64,000 bases of DNA from Vampirovibrionales bacterium (GCA_016712355.1 JADJRF010000005.1:434001-498000), one strand, 5' to 3'. Positions 40,436 to 50,638 are shown, numbered from the stretch's first letter. Notes: generated from the sequence alone by a model not told the origin. A program made the numbers and translations.

Positions 40436-40720
40436 ATGATGATACCCCCCGCCCGCTTCGGCGCTGTTCGCGATGACGCCGTTGTCGCAGGCCGCCAATT
40501 GAAAATTGACCCAAAGGTAATCGAAGAAGTCATAAGACAAGGTACCAATATCGTGACCAGAACGGATGCTCTTCAATCAGGCGGCTCTGTGACAATAATC
40601 GCTAATAAACCTTATAGTACAAAACTCGGCTCCACGATGAGACGCGTCGACGCTTTAGGCCCTAAGGGCATTCCCTTCACCATCACAGACTCTCGTCCAG
40701 GCCGCTTTTTCACAGCCTAA
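40436..40720 (+). CDS. Small unknown protein with N-terminal P-A-R-F-G motif
   Basis: 94 residues from ATG 40436, preceded by CAGGAG. It begins M-M-I-P-P-A-R-F-G and has no signal peptide. A helix (V-I-E-E-V-I-R-Q-G) and short strands (S-V-T-I-I-A-N-K-P-Y) follow. I recognise no family. The start resembles that of the gene at 33938 (P-V-F-G), and its less GC-biased sequence sets it off from the flanking genes. It ends 13 bp before the convergent moxR. Confidence 0.55.
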   Translation: MMIPPARFGAVRDDAVVAGRQLKIDPKVIEEVIRQGTNIVTRTDALQSGGSVTIIANKPYSTKLGSTMRRVDALGPKGIPFTITDSRPGRFFTA

Positions 40721-40733
40721 CGCCGCCGCGCGC

Positions 40734-41717
<984 letters not shown>

Positions 41718-43025
41718 GGGTCTCCTGTAGGCGGCTGATTTGCTGGGACAATCCGAGCAGCGTCTTGCCCGGCATGGGCGGCGAGTCGGGCCCGATGGCG
41801 CGCAACGTCGCGAGCAGGCGCGGCGCGGCGGGACGCGCTAACGCATCGAAAACCGCCATAATGGCATTCTCGTCCTCGAGCGCGCGCATGTCCAGACGAT
41901 AACGCGCGCGCAGAACCTGAGCAAGCGCGCGGATCTGAGGTCCCAGCGCCAGCTCAGGCGATTGCGTCTTACGGTAATGCCAGGCCAGCGAATCGGCGAA
42001 CGCCCGTTCGGCGGCTGACGCGCGCGCATCCGGCATTCGCACGGGACGCCACGGACGCGCAGCGGCCCACAGGCCCAGGAGCGCGAGCAGGAGCAAGAGG
42101 CGCGCGCTACCGGCAAGGGGCGTGCGCATGTAATAACTCAGCAGGTTGGGCGCTTGCTGATAGCCGTGCACATACTCGTTTATCCAGACAGGCTTGCCCT
42201 CGCGGGTCAGGACATTGGCCATAAACTGCAAGTTATCGGCGCCCGTGTCCATCAGGTACCGGTTGCTGACCAGATCGGGGGCGCTGGCGACAATCACGCG
42301 CCCTTTGCCAAGCGGCGTCTCCATCATGACGGCGCGCCCTACGTCATCGCGTAACAGAATACGGCTCTGACGCGACGGTTGCAGGCGGGCCGCACTGCGC
42401 GTTCGGACCGGCGCGGCGACAAAACGGGTTAAGGCCGCAGGCGCATCGGCAGGCGTCGATAGCGTGAATTCGCGTCGAAACGTCGCCGCATCCGGTTTCA
42501 TCTGGTGGCCGGTTTTGTCAGACGTACCCTGCGACGCGCGCGCCAGCGCAACAGGTTGCGGGATCAGCCCGGTCATTTCCTTCAGCAGGCGGCGATCCGC
42601 CAGCGAGGCGAAGTTGTCCAGCCAGATGAGCGTGTGCCCTTCGGCGATCCAGCGAATCAGGCGATGGCGAAAAGACGCCTCGCGCACCGCTTGTCGAGAC
42701 GCGTCCCGTTCGTGAGGAGCGCTAAACGCGCTGCCGGACGGGGCGACAATCACCAAGGCGATGCGAGACAAATCGCTGCCGGCTTCTGCGGATTGTCGCA
42801 GGAGCGTCTGAAAATCGTCACGCCACACGCCCACAGGCATCCCGCTTCGCGCCATGGCCTCGCGCCAGCCCAAAGCCCCTTGCGGACGGGCGCTAAAGAC
42901 GGAAGGATCATCCTGTTTCGCGCCTTCTCCCGGCGGCGGCCCCTTGGCGAGTTGCGCAAGACCCGACAGCAGCGCCAGCGCTGCGATCACCAGCGTCAAC
43001 GACAGCCAGAAGCGCGGGTGACGCA

Positions 43026-43832
43026 TCAGGCGCCTCCTTGCGTCAAGACGACGGGCGCGGCGGTTTTCAGCGTATTTTCGAGCGATTTCTCCAGCGCATC
43101 GCTCTGGGCAAGGCATTCGTCAAAGCGCTCGGCGTTGAGAACCCGGGCGCCAAAACGCGCCGCTTCAAAGGTCCGGCTCAGAGCGGCAAAAGACGCCGAC
43201 GCCCCGCGCGCCTCGCCGCCACAGCCCGCCAGACGGCGCAGAATCTCCAGACGCGTGCGGCTCGCATCGTACGGCGCCCAGCCGACTTCATCGAGTCGAC
43301 GCACAGCGGCCAGATACAGCTCGCGCACGCCCGCCTCGAATTGTCCCAGAGAGGCCAGACGCGCAGCCTCTCGCCGGTGCGCAGCCGCGCTTGTGTAAGC
43401 CGTCTCGCTGCCTGAGGCCAATCGCGGCGCGCGCGCAGCCATCCAGCGGCGATAGCGACGCCGCGCCCACGAAAACCCGACAACAAGCCCCATCAGTAGG
43501 GCCGTCAGAGCGATGGTCAGAAAAATCCCTTTCAGCGCCGTGAGAATCCCGGCATGGAGGGCTTGCGTGTCTGGCGACGTAAGCGTTTTACCGAACCATC
43601 GCGCAATTTCACTCAGCATGGAGGTCAGCGCATCGCCCAGACGCGCCAGAGCGTCATCAATCCAGCCCTTCCACTGCGGAAACCAGCGATCCAGAAAGTG
43701 AGGAAGCGATGGATTTGGCTGAAATTCCCGCATCTGGCGAACCCCCGCCAGCGCCGGATGCAAATCGACCGGGTGCGCGGGCGGCGGCGGGACAGACGCC
43801 ACAGCCAGAACAGAAAACGCGGAAAACGGCAT
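43026..43832 (-). CDS. DUF4129 domain membrane protein
   Basis: 268 residues with a signal-like N-terminus (M-P-F-S-A-F-S-V-L-A-V-A-S). One strong membrane helix (I-F-L-T-I-A-L-T-A-L-L-M-G-L-V-V-G-F) is followed by a C-terminal DUF4129 helical domain (A-G-V-R-E-L-Y-L-A-A-V-R-R-L; R-T-R-L-E-I-L-R-R-L). It is first gene of the operon with DUF4350 and MoxR. The usual DUF58 and VWA partners are absent here. Confidence 0.82.
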   Translation of the reverse strand: MPFSAFSVLAVASVPPPPAHPVDLHPALAGVRQMREFQPNPSLPHFLDRWFPQWKGWIDDALARLGDALTSMLSEIARWFGKTLTSPDTQALHAGILTALKGIFLTIALTALLMGLVVGFSWARRRYRRWMAARAPRLASGSETAYTSAAAHRREAARLASLGQFEAGVRELYLAAVRRLDEVGWAPYDASRTRLEILRRLAGCGGEARGASASFAALSRTFEAARFGARVLNAERFDECLAQSDALEKSLENTLKTAAPVVLTQGGA

Positions 43833-43975
43833 GACGGCCCCGTTACGGCCTGGAAGTCCACGCCGCCCGTAGAATCGACTATAATACCTAGTAGTCAGTA
43901 TACCCCAGCCCCGCCCATATCAGCGCCCGGCGCGCGGAGGATGGGGCGTAGCCGCTCTGGAAAGGGTCTGGACCC

Positions 43976-44572
43976 GTGGCGATTCTCAAAATTGTGGAAT
44001 ATGGCGACCCGCGCCTGCGTCAGCCGACTGAGCGCGTGCAGAAGATTTCAGCCAAAATCAAGCGGCTGGTCGCCGACATGTTCGACACGATGTACGCCAA
44101 TAATGGCGTGGGGCTAGCGGCCCCCCAAGTCGGCGAGCTGAAGAAGCTCTTTGTGCTGGACTGCTCGACCGATGATGCGCCTTTGCCGCAAATGGTGATG
44201 ATCAATCCTGTCCTTGCGCGGCGCAGCGGCGCGATTTACAGCAAGGAAGGCTGTCTCAGTTTTCCCGGCGTGTATACCGATGTGAAGCGCTATGCCAACG
44301 TCACAGTACGCTTTATGGATCTGGACGGTCGCCGCCGCGAACTGACCGTCGAAGGCGGCGGCCTGCTGTGCCGCGCCATTCAGCATGAATATGATCATCT
44401 GGAAGGCGTGCTCTTTGTCGATCACGTTGTGGACCGCTTCACGACAGACGCACAGTTGCAGGAACATCGCCTGCCCCCCATCGATCCCCAGCGGATTCTC
44501 GAAGAACCGGATCTGGACCGCGTGTTGATGGGCATCGCCCCCGACGCGCCGCCGCCGAGCGCCGCGCTCTAA
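43976..44572 (+). CDS. def: Peptide deformylase
   Basis: Removes the formyl group from nascent proteins. 198 residues from GTG 43976 (AAAGGG upstream). All three metal motifs are seen: G-V-G-L-A-A-P-Q, E-G-C-L-S-F-P (Cys ligand) and H-E-Y-D-H-L-E-G (two His, one Glu). A C-terminal extension of about 25 residues is Pro/Asp-rich. TATAAT occurs in the divergent gap (about 43881). Confidence 0.96.
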   Translation: MAILKIVEYGDPRLRQPTERVQKISAKIKRLVADMFDTMYANNGVGLAAPQVGELKKLFVLDCSTDDAPLPQMVMINPVLARRSGAIYSKEGCLSFPGVYTDVKRYANVTVRFMDLDGRRRELTVEGGGLLCRAIQHEYDHLEGVLFVDHVVDRFTTDAQLQEHRLPPIDPQRILEEPDLDRVLMGIAPDAPPPSAAL

Positions 44573-44603
44573 AGAAAAAGCCCCCTTCCGCTCAGGAAGA
44601 GGG
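44571..44603 (-). terminator. Rho-independent terminator (minus strand)
   Basis: CCCCCTTCC-GCTCA-GGAAGAGGG pairs with one mismatch. On the minus strand it is followed by CTTTTTCTTT. It would end transcripts of the gene at 44740-45963. Confidence 0.72.
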
Positions 44604-44739
44604 TTGTGGTTAGGTTGGTGGTGTTGGAATGGAGGTTGTGGTGATGGGTCCGGTAGGATGAACGCGCCGCTGGCCTTTCGCCGTTTGGGCGGGCGTCCGC
44701 TCTTGCTTCTCTCTTAATCTTGATTCCGTTCGATTTGGC

Positions 44740-45963
44740 CTAGTAGCGCACGCCATTGCCCGGCGTGTAATTGCCTTGCGCCCCACTATTGGCTCTCAAC
44801 GCGGCGAGAATGTCGGCTTTTTCCACAGTGGCGTCATACCAGCCCGGGCGGTTATTAGCGACCGTCAACATGTTGTAGTCTTCGTCAAAGCGCGGATTAT
44901 TGACGTCGATTTTACCGACAGAGCGGCCGTGAAGCGCATTAAAGGCGGCAGCGGCTTCTTTCATCTGGCTGGCGCTGATGGCTTCGCCATCCATCCAGCT
45001 CACGTAGCTGTCGTTATAGCGCTCAATATGATCCACCAGGAAATTCAGGAAGCGCGGATCACGAATCGACAGATCCGTCGGCGCGCCTTTCTGACGAGCA
45101 GACGAGCGCTCCAGCGCGATCTGGAAGTCGTCTTTACTCAGGCCGCGCACATCGGTATATTCGTTGCGAGAGCCGACTGTGCCGCCGAAGTAGTAGCTCG
45201 CCAGACCGAGCGCAACCCCGCCGACGGCGCCCAGGACAAGGGACACCGGCAGGGTAGACAGGCCCACAATTGCGCCGACAACCGCGCCGGCGCCCAGACC
45301 AAGCCCAAGCCCGGCAAAGGTTCTCTTCAGGCCAGGCGCCCAGTTGGCGTCGTGGTAGTTGTTCTGGTTATCGCCGATAAAGCGATCGGCCATCTGACTG
45401 ATTTTGTCTTTGGGATATTGGGCGTACAGCGCCATCGGGCTGAGTCCCTGCGCCCCGTAGAAGCGCTCCAGCAGGCCAATCAGGCGGTCCTTTGGCATCG
45501 TGAAGTCAAAGGTATTTTTTAAGACGCCGTCGTATTTCTCTGCGGCGAATTTCAGGAAATCCGGGTTGGAGAACGGGCCGTACAGCTCGCCGCGCGCATC
45601 GCGGCTCATCATCTCGATATAGCTGCCCGGACGTTGCGACACGCCGCCGGGAGCGGTCATGGCGTAGTACGGGTCGCCCATCGCGCCAAAGCCGCCCATC
45701 GCGCCGATACCGCCAAGACCCAGCGCGCCAAACAGCGGATCCATCCCGCCTGTAACGCCGCCTGTCGCAGCGCCGCCAGCGCCCGCAGCGGCCCCATAAC
45801 CGGCATTGACTCCACCGCTGGAGGCCCAGGCCTGCTGAAACATCGGCGAATAGAGGTACGCCATTGCGCCGCCCATATACCATTGGCTCAGGTCACTGGG
45901 CGAAAAAAGGGCCTGACCGGCAGCATTATAGACCGGCATTCCCGGAACGGCTTGATTCGTCAT
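44740..45963 (-). CDS. Unknown protein with Gly/Ala-rich region and hydrophobic glycine-zipper hairpin
   Basis: 407 residues from ATG 45963 (GTG 45975 possible, with GAGGG close by). Residues 49-92 are Gly/Ala-rich low complexity. Residues 217-261 are two Gly-rich hydrophobic helices (L-G-L-G-L-G-A-G-A-V-V-G-A-I-V-G; L-G-A-V-G-G-V-A-L-G-L-A) joined by a short turn. The N-terminus has no signal peptide. The segment after residue 270 is soluble with D-N-P/N-R-P motifs. I recognise no family. The hairpin resembles the membrane-inserting parts of colicins or secreted effectors, but this is only an impression. Confidence 0.65.
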   Translation of the reverse strand: MTNQAVPGMPVYNAAGQALFSPSDLSQWYMGGAMAYLYSPMFQQAWASSGGVNAGYGAAAGAGGAATGGVTGGMDPLFGALGLGGIGAMGGFGAMGDPYYAMTAPGGVSQRPGSYIEMMSRDARGELYGPFSNPDFLKFAAEKYDGVLKNTFDFTMPKDRLIGLLERFYGAQGLSPMALYAQYPKDKISQMADRFIGDNQNNYHDANWAPGLKRTFAGLGLGLGAGAVVGAIVGLSTLPVSLVLGAVGGVALGLASYYFGGTVGSRNEYTDVRGLSKDDFQIALERSSARQKGAPTDLSIRDPRFLNFLVDHIERYNDSYVSWMDGEAISASQMKEAAAAFNALHGRSVGKIDVNNPRFDEDYNMLTVANNRPGWYDATVEKADILAALRANSGAQGNYTPGNGVRY

Positions 45964-46164
45964 GAGTAGTCTCACTCCCTCACCCGCGGACGCGTCACGC
46001 GCGCTTCCCTTCAGAAAACGGCGTCCGGCGCGCTCGCGCAGACTTAAAACCTCGATAACGGCTCTTTTCCCGATCCAGACCTGTTTGTCACGGCGTCTGG
46101 ATCACTCCCTGCTGGTATAAAACCCGTCGCGAGGATTTTTGTGCCACCGAAATTTCAAAAACAT

Positions 46165-46208
46165 GCAAAAATGCCCGAATCCACCGTGATGGCGCGATCC
46201 GGGCATTT
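46165..46208 (-). terminator. Rho-independent terminator (minus strand)
   Basis: Minus-strand stem ATGCCCGGATC / GATTCGGGCAT (11 bp, one G-U) with a 14-nt loop, followed by TTTTTGC. It ends the unit of the gene at 46255-47010. Confidence 0.85.
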
Positions 46209-46254
46209 CATACATGTCAAATCTGGCAGACAGTCTTTGCGAGCGTCGCAGCCG

Positions 46255-47010
46255 TTAAGGCGTTGTCACCTCAGACGCGGACGTTTTGGCGTCCGAGGAC
46301 GCGGGCTCGCCTTCGGCTTTCGGCAACGCGTTTGGAGACGCGTCGTCCTGCGAGGTCGCTTGCAAGTCACGGCGCTTATCGCGGCCCTTTTCGCGCGGAT
46401 GACGACGCCACAGGCCCGCCCACGATTCGCGCCAGCGTTGCAGCGCGCCCATCCATTGCTCGACAGTGTTCATCGTCAGCATGGTCTGCACCCAGTTGCG
46501 CAGGTTGGGGTCTTTATCGGGCTGATCGAGGAAGCCACGCAAATCGGCGGCCTGATCGCGATGCAGCATCAGGCGGCCCATGGCGGCCAGGGCGTCGCGC
46601 TCGATTTTTTTCGGGATCCCGATGCGCAACTCCAGCGCCAGCAGGCGAATCAGGTTCGGATTGCCGCTTTTGGCCATCTCGCGGAAGCGTTTTTTCTCGT
46701 GATCCGCGTACGGCGCGCCGCGACGGGTCTCTGCGCGCTTAATATAGCGGCTAATATAGGCCGGGTTAAACTTCTCGACGTCGATGGATTCAACCAGCGC
46801 GTTATATTTCTCTTCAAGGTCTTCCAGCGCTTGCGCGGCGGCTGTCGTCTGGCGCTCCAGCGACGAAGAGGCCAGCAAATCAGCGCTTTCAGCCTCGTCG
46901 ACCGGGCCGACCAGCGCTTCAAGGCCAAACAGCGAAGCGGCTTTTTTGGGCTTCAGCGCCGCGTTTGAAGACGACGCGGCGGGCCGGCGTAACTGTACCT
47001 GCGGAAACAT
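46255..47010 (-). CDS. Unknown helical protein
   Basis: 251 residues from ATG 47010. AAGGGA lies about 11 bases upstream. The frame to 47058 would add 16 residues without support. It is basic at the start (P-Q-V-Q-L-R-R-P), then helical: L-E-D-L-E-E-K-Y-N-A-L-V-E, Y-I-S-R-Y-I-K-R-A-E-T-R-R. The C-terminal 50 residues are charged and Lys/Ala/Ser-rich. There is no signal peptide or membrane segment, and no family is recognised. It is bounded by a strong terminator downstream and a long AT-rich leader upstream. Confidence 0.6.
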   Translation of the reverse strand: MFPQVQLRRPAASSSNAALKPKKAASLFGLEALVGPVDEAESADLLASSSLERQTTAAAQALEDLEEKYNALVESIDVEKFNPAYISRYIKRAETRRGAPYADHEKKRFREMAKSGNPNLIRLLALELRIGIPKKIERDALAAMGRLMLHRDQAADLRGFLDQPDKDPNLRNWVQTMLTMNTVEQWMGALQRWRESWAGLWRRHPREKGRDKRRDLQATSQDDASPNALPKAEGEPASSDAKTSASEVTTP

Positions 47011-47618
47011 CACGTGGCAATCCCTTTGTGGCAGCAACTCTAACTCATGGGCAACCACGCGGCCTGTTTTCTAAGGCTTGGCGCGCCCGGCAATAGAATG
47101 ACTCTAATCTCTTGAAAACGCTCTCTATCTGTTATCTGGTAGTGTTTTGGGAGAATTATGACTGAGAAAAAGAGGGAAGGAACAGGATTTCTCTCGTTTC
47201 CCGCAAACCGGGCCTCTGGCGGCTGAGTCTAAATGCTTTTTTTCAAATGCCCTGCGGATGAAGCGGCGGCGTCTGAGGGGGCTGCGTTGAAACCCGTGTG
47301 ATTCAAGCTCGCATTTAGATTTGGATACAGGTTTTGCGGGAATGATGGAGATTCTAACAAGCGAGTTGTACGAGGGAAATAGTATATGACAAAAAAATTT
47401 TACGAAATTTGATGCGCCGACGTTCATTGACGCGAAAGACGCCGCCGCATAAAATGCCTCGACAGACATTCAGGCGCGCGCGCCTCGCAATGCATCGCCC
47501 TTTGGCGTCATGCGCGGCATGGCCTGGGCCCTTCGGAACCTTGCGCAAGACCGCTCGTCCTCAGGCTTACGGTCTTCACGCACGCCCCGTGTTCCCTCAA
47601 CCACAGGATTCACCTGCC
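47011..47618. other. 608-bp gene-poor, AT-rich region
   Basis: No confident gene. A 22-codon ORF with GGGAGA ahead of it starts at 47158 and ends at 47226. Two tiny ORFs (15 codons from 47342, then 8 codons) are linked by an ATGA overlap and a TGATG into the longer frame of the thioredoxin-like gene. The stretch 47100-47410 is clearly lower in GC than the rest of the window. Confidence 0.45.
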
Positions 47619-48047
47619 ATGACAGACTCGCTCACCTCAGATCCCGTCGAAACCAAACGCGCGGGCGGATGGCTGCTGCCCGGATTCTTCGTCGTCGGCG
47701 CGTTGATTGCGTTCACTGGCCTGATGACGGCTGAAGCCCAGGAAGCGCGGGGATCACTGGTCGCCTTTACGGCCAACTGGTGCGCCGCCTGCCGCGACGT
47801 CACGCCGCTGGTCTCGGAAATCGGTCAGCAAAACGGCATGAACGTCACGATTATTGACGTCGACGATCCGGCCGCGCCCAAGCGCGCCAAATCATTCGGC
47901 CTGACGATTCCGGGGCGCGATCTGCCGCAGGTGTACGTCGTGCAAGGCGGCGTCTCGCGCCTGGCGCTGGACGGGGCCTCGGTCGGCTACGGGCAGACGG
48001 ATGCCGTACGAGCGCGCCTGCTTAAGGGGATTCAGGGTTCTCGCTAA
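47619..48047 (+). CDS. Membrane-anchored thioredoxin-like protein
   Basis: 142 residues from ATG 47619 (AGGA ten bases upstream); the frame extends to 47409 but that part is Arg/Pro-rich and unlike a real N-terminus. One membrane segment (17-37) precedes a thioredoxin domain with C55-A-A-C58 in T-A-N-W-C-A-A-C-R-D, and D-V-D-D and L-P-Q-V-Y-V-V (cis-Pro position). It is probably a periplasmic disulfide or redox protein. The 3' end overlaps the convergent exonuclease gene by 26 bp. Confidence 0.85.
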   Translation: MTDSLTSDPVETKRAGGWLLPGFFVVGALIAFTGLMTAEAQEARGSLVAFTANWCAACRDVTPLVSEIGQQNGMNVTIIDVDDPAAPKRAKSFGLTIPGRDLPQVYVVQGGVSRLALDGASVGYGQTDAVRARLLKGIQGSR

Positions 48048-49107
48048 CGCCTGCGGATGAGCCGTCTTCAGCCTCAGCGCTGGCGTCCTCAACCTTGTCG
48101 ACGACCGGCTCTTCGGCCTTGGGCGAAGGCTTGATGAACGTAATGGTGCGCGTCTCGGTAATTGTCGAGCGCGCGCTGCGCAGCTGATCCCGGATGTCGG
48201 CATCGAGCGACTGGCTGTCCACCAGCTTGTCGAGCGCGCGCGAATTCAGGCGCGAGCCGCGCTCCACCAGGCCGGATGAAAACAGCAAGGGCCAGACGGC
48301 TGCGTCATCATACTCATAGCTGCGGCGCGTGTTGGAGACCATCATTTCGCCGGTGGTCGCCGTCAGCGGCTTGCCGCCTTCGGTAAAGTGCAGCTTGAAG
48401 ATTTCCTTCAGGTCGCTCATTTCAGAGTGCATCATCTGGATAGCGCGCTGCATGCGCAAGTAGCGCTCAAGCAGGTACTCCACATGCGGCAATTGCGCAA
48501 ACTGCCACTGATAGCGCTGAATATACAATTGACGCAGGCGCGGATAGACTTGCGCCAGACACATGGCGTCATCGAGCGCGCGGTGTTTGACTTCAGGATT
48601 GTAGCCAAACCGCGCCAGCAGCGACGACAGCCCGTGAGAGGGTTCATCGGGGAAGACGCAGCGATAGAGTTCCAGCGTGTCGATGCGACGAATTTTCCAC
48701 GACTTGCTGTACAGACGCTTATGCGCGGCGTTGATAAAACTGTAGTCAAAAATCGCGTTGTGGGCCGCAAACGGCGTCTCGCCCATAAATTCCAGTAGAC
48801 GCGGAATCACCACGTCTTCGCCGGGCGCATCGGCGATCATCTCTTCGCTGATGCCATGGATCTGGAAACTGGAATGGCGAATTGGTACGCCGGGATTAAT
48901 CAGCTCGCTGAAGCTAGCCACCACCTCGCCCGCTTCGAGGCGCACGGCGGCGACTTCAATCAGGCGCTCAACCTTATGGTCGAGTCCCGTGGTCTCGGTA
49001 TCCAGCAGAATCAGCGAATCGGCGGCGCGCTCAGGATTGGACTCAGCGACCGCCGCAAGCAGCGGCGGCAAAGGCGCGGGCGGGTGGTCAGACACAGACA
49101 TAGACAT
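48022..49107 (-). CDS. DnaQ-like 3'-5' exonuclease (DEDDh)
   Basis: 361 residues. The DEDDh motifs are complete: L-L-D-T-E-T-T-G, A-H-N-A-I-F-D-Y, and H-R-A-L-D-D-A with His before Asp. This is like the epsilon subunit of DNA polymerase III or the exonuclease part of PolC/DinG. The exonuclease domain is about residues 30-200. The rest is a helical region and an acidic C-terminal tail with no recognised polymerase-binding motif. The link to replication is inference. Confidence 0.88.
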   Translation of the reverse strand: MSMSVSDHPPAPLPPLLAAVAESNPERAADSLILLDTETTGLDHKVERLIEVAAVRLEAGEVVASFSELINPGVPIRHSSFQIHGISEEMIADAPGEDVVIPRLLEFMGETPFAAHNAIFDYSFINAAHKRLYSKSWKIRRIDTLELYRCVFPDEPSHGLSSLLARFGYNPEVKHRALDDAMCLAQVYPRLRQLYIQRYQWQFAQLPHVEYLLERYLRMQRAIQMMHSEMSDLKEIFKLHFTEGGKPLTATTGEMMVSNTRRSYEYDDAAVWPLLFSSGLVERGSRLNSRALDKLVDSQSLDADIRDQLRSARSTITETRTITFIKPSPKAEEPVVDKVEDASAEAEDGSSAGVSENPESP

Positions 49108-49236
49108 CCACAGTGGGGACGCGCGTCAGGCGCGCGGCATGTTGAAACACAAACGGCAACCGCGCCGTTGGCGTTATCGTCTCACCACCGGCGCGGATTG
49201 TCTAGAAGCGAGGCGCGCATGCGCGAACGCGGCGCG

Positions 49237-49467
49237 TCAGGCGCCTTCAATAATAGCGGCCAGCAGACCGGAGGTCCGGGCGCGCTTGACGGCTTTGGCC
49301 AGGCGGCGCTGATAGAAGGCGCTCACCCCGGTAATGCGCCGAGGCAGGATTTTGCCGCGATCGGTCAGAAAGCGGCGCAACATGCCGACATCTTTGAAAT
49401 CGATGTACTCGATATTGTTCGCGGAGAAAAAGCAGGATTTCTTTTTGGATTTAAAGTCTCTGGCCAT
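49237..49467 (-). CDS. rpsR: 30S ribosomal protein S18
   Basis: 76 residues; the core I-D-F-K-D-V and the R-R-I-T-G-V-S-A-F-Y-Q-R-R-L-A-K-A-V-K motif are diagnostic. Last gene of the rpsF-ssb-rpsR operon. The usual rplI does not follow. Confidence 0.95.
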   Translation of the reverse strand: MARDFKSKKKSCFFSANNIEYIDFKDVGMLRRFLTDRGKILPRRITGVSAFYQRRLAKAVKRARTSGLLAAIIEGA

Positions 49468-49515
49468 GGTCCTCGTTTCCGGCAGTTGGGGGGAGTGCAG
49501 TGCGACACGAACGGG

Positions 49516-50061
49516 TTAAAACGGGATATCGTCCTCGCTGAAAGCGTCTTCCAGCGGGAAGGCGGAGCCCGACGAAGCCGACGACGCCGGATGATGCGAA
49601 GCAGCGCCCGCAATAGCAGGGGCTGGCGCACGCGACGCCTGCGGAGCCGGGGCGGCGGCAGGGGCAGTAGCGGGGCGCGGGCGCGACGACGAGGCGGCCG
49701 AGCTGGCGTCAGAAGACGAGGCCGGGGCCAATGCCTCAATGGCGCCATGGACCACGCTAAGCGCAGAGGCCTCAATGGCGAAATTCTTCTTGGGCGCGCC
49801 GTCTGAACCTTGCACGGCGTCCATTTGCAGCTTGCCTTCCACCAGCACCGTTTGCTGCGGGGCGAGCGATTCGGCGGCGGCGTCAGCCAGACGGTTCCAG
49901 CAGGTGATTTTGACCGTAAAGGGCGCTTCCGGGGCAAACGATCCGCGCGCTGGGGCGCTGACGGACACGTCAAACGTCACCACCGCGTTGCCGTTGGGGG
50001 TATAGCGCTTTTCCGGCGCATTGAGAACGATTCCCGACAAGAGGATTTTAGCGAGCGACAC
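49516..50061 (-). CDS. ssb: Single-stranded DNA-binding protein
   Basis: 181 residues. The N-terminal OB-fold (A-K-I-L-L-S-G, N-A-V-V-T-F-D-V-S-V, L-V-E-G-K-L) is followed by a long Ala/Pro/Ser-rich linker of about 60 residues. The intact C-terminal tip E-D-D-I-P-F recruits partner proteins such as PriA. It lies between rpsF and rpsR, as is common. Confidence 0.95.
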   Translation of the reverse strand: MSLAKILLSGIVLNAPEKRYTPNGNAVVTFDVSVSAPARGSFAPEAPFTVKITCWNRLADAAAESLAPQQTVLVEGKLQMDAVQGSDGAPKKNFAIEASALSVVHGAIEALAPASSSDASSAASSSRPRPATAPAAAPAPQASRAPAPAIAGAASHHPASSASSGSAFPLEDAFSEDDIPF

Positions 50062-50102
50062 CGGCGTTCAACTCCTTGCGTCTAACGAGCAAGACGCGCT
50101 CA

Positions 50103-50609
50103 CTAGCGCGCATCGCCCTGCTGAGGCTGCTGTGGTTGCGGCTGTTGCTGTCCCTGAGGCTGCGAGAAGGGCGGGCGACGTCCGGCCATCGGGCCGCCGG
50201 GGCCGCGAAATTCTCCGCGAGGACCGCGCGAATCGCCACGAGGGCCGCGATCGCGATCGCGTCCTTCGTGATCCCGCGGAGGGCGCGGGGTGGTGAGGGT
50301 TTTAAAGGCGAGGGCGTCGAGGCTGACGATCGTCAGACGCAGCACGTCTTCGCTCAGGGTGGCCGTACGGCGGAAGACTTCCACCGACGCCGGATCCATC
50401 TCGACCAGGCACGTGACGATAAAGCCGTCTTTCACCCGGTTGATTTCATACGCCAGCCGCTTGCGGCCCAGTCGCTCCAGGCGAATCATCTTGTGTTCGA
50501 TGCCTTTAAACAGGCGATCCACGATTTTTTGCACGTTATCGCCGCCATCGGCGTCGACAAACGGGCGTAAGACTATCAGGGCGTCGTAAGTTTTCACGCG
50601 TTCCACCAT
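50103..50609 (-). CDS. rpsF: 30S ribosomal protein S6 with long disordered tail
   Basis: The S6 domain (T-Y-D-A-L-I-V-L-R-P, R-L-A-Y-E-I-N, V-E-M-D-P) covers about 100 residues. A further 65 residues are Arg/Gly/Asp-rich then Gln/Pro-rich, which is unusual. Start: ATG 50609 abuts GGAAGGA with no spacer; GTG 50606 and GTG 50618 are alternatives, and the frame to 50630 begins with TTG. First gene of the operon. Confidence 0.93.
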   Translation of the reverse strand: MVERVKTYDALIVLRPFVDADGGDNVQKIVDRLFKGIEHKMIRLERLGRKRLAYEINRVKDGFIVTCLVEMDPASVEVFRRTATLSEDVLRLTIVSLDALAFKTLTTPRPPRDHEGRDRDRGPRGDSRGPRGEFRGPGGPMAGRRPPFSQPQGQQQPQPQQPQQGDAR

Positions 50610-50638
50610 TCCTTCCACCGGGGACGTCAAGAGGAACC

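Noticed and set aside
46141..46968. 275-aa plus-strand frame
   Set aside because: Lies opposite the gene at 46255 and begins inside its terminator; no signal for translation.
47409..47618. N-terminal extension of the thioredoxin-like gene
   Set aside because: The added 70 residues are Arg/Pro-rich with no Shine-Dalgarno; ATG 47619 has one and fits the membrane anchor.
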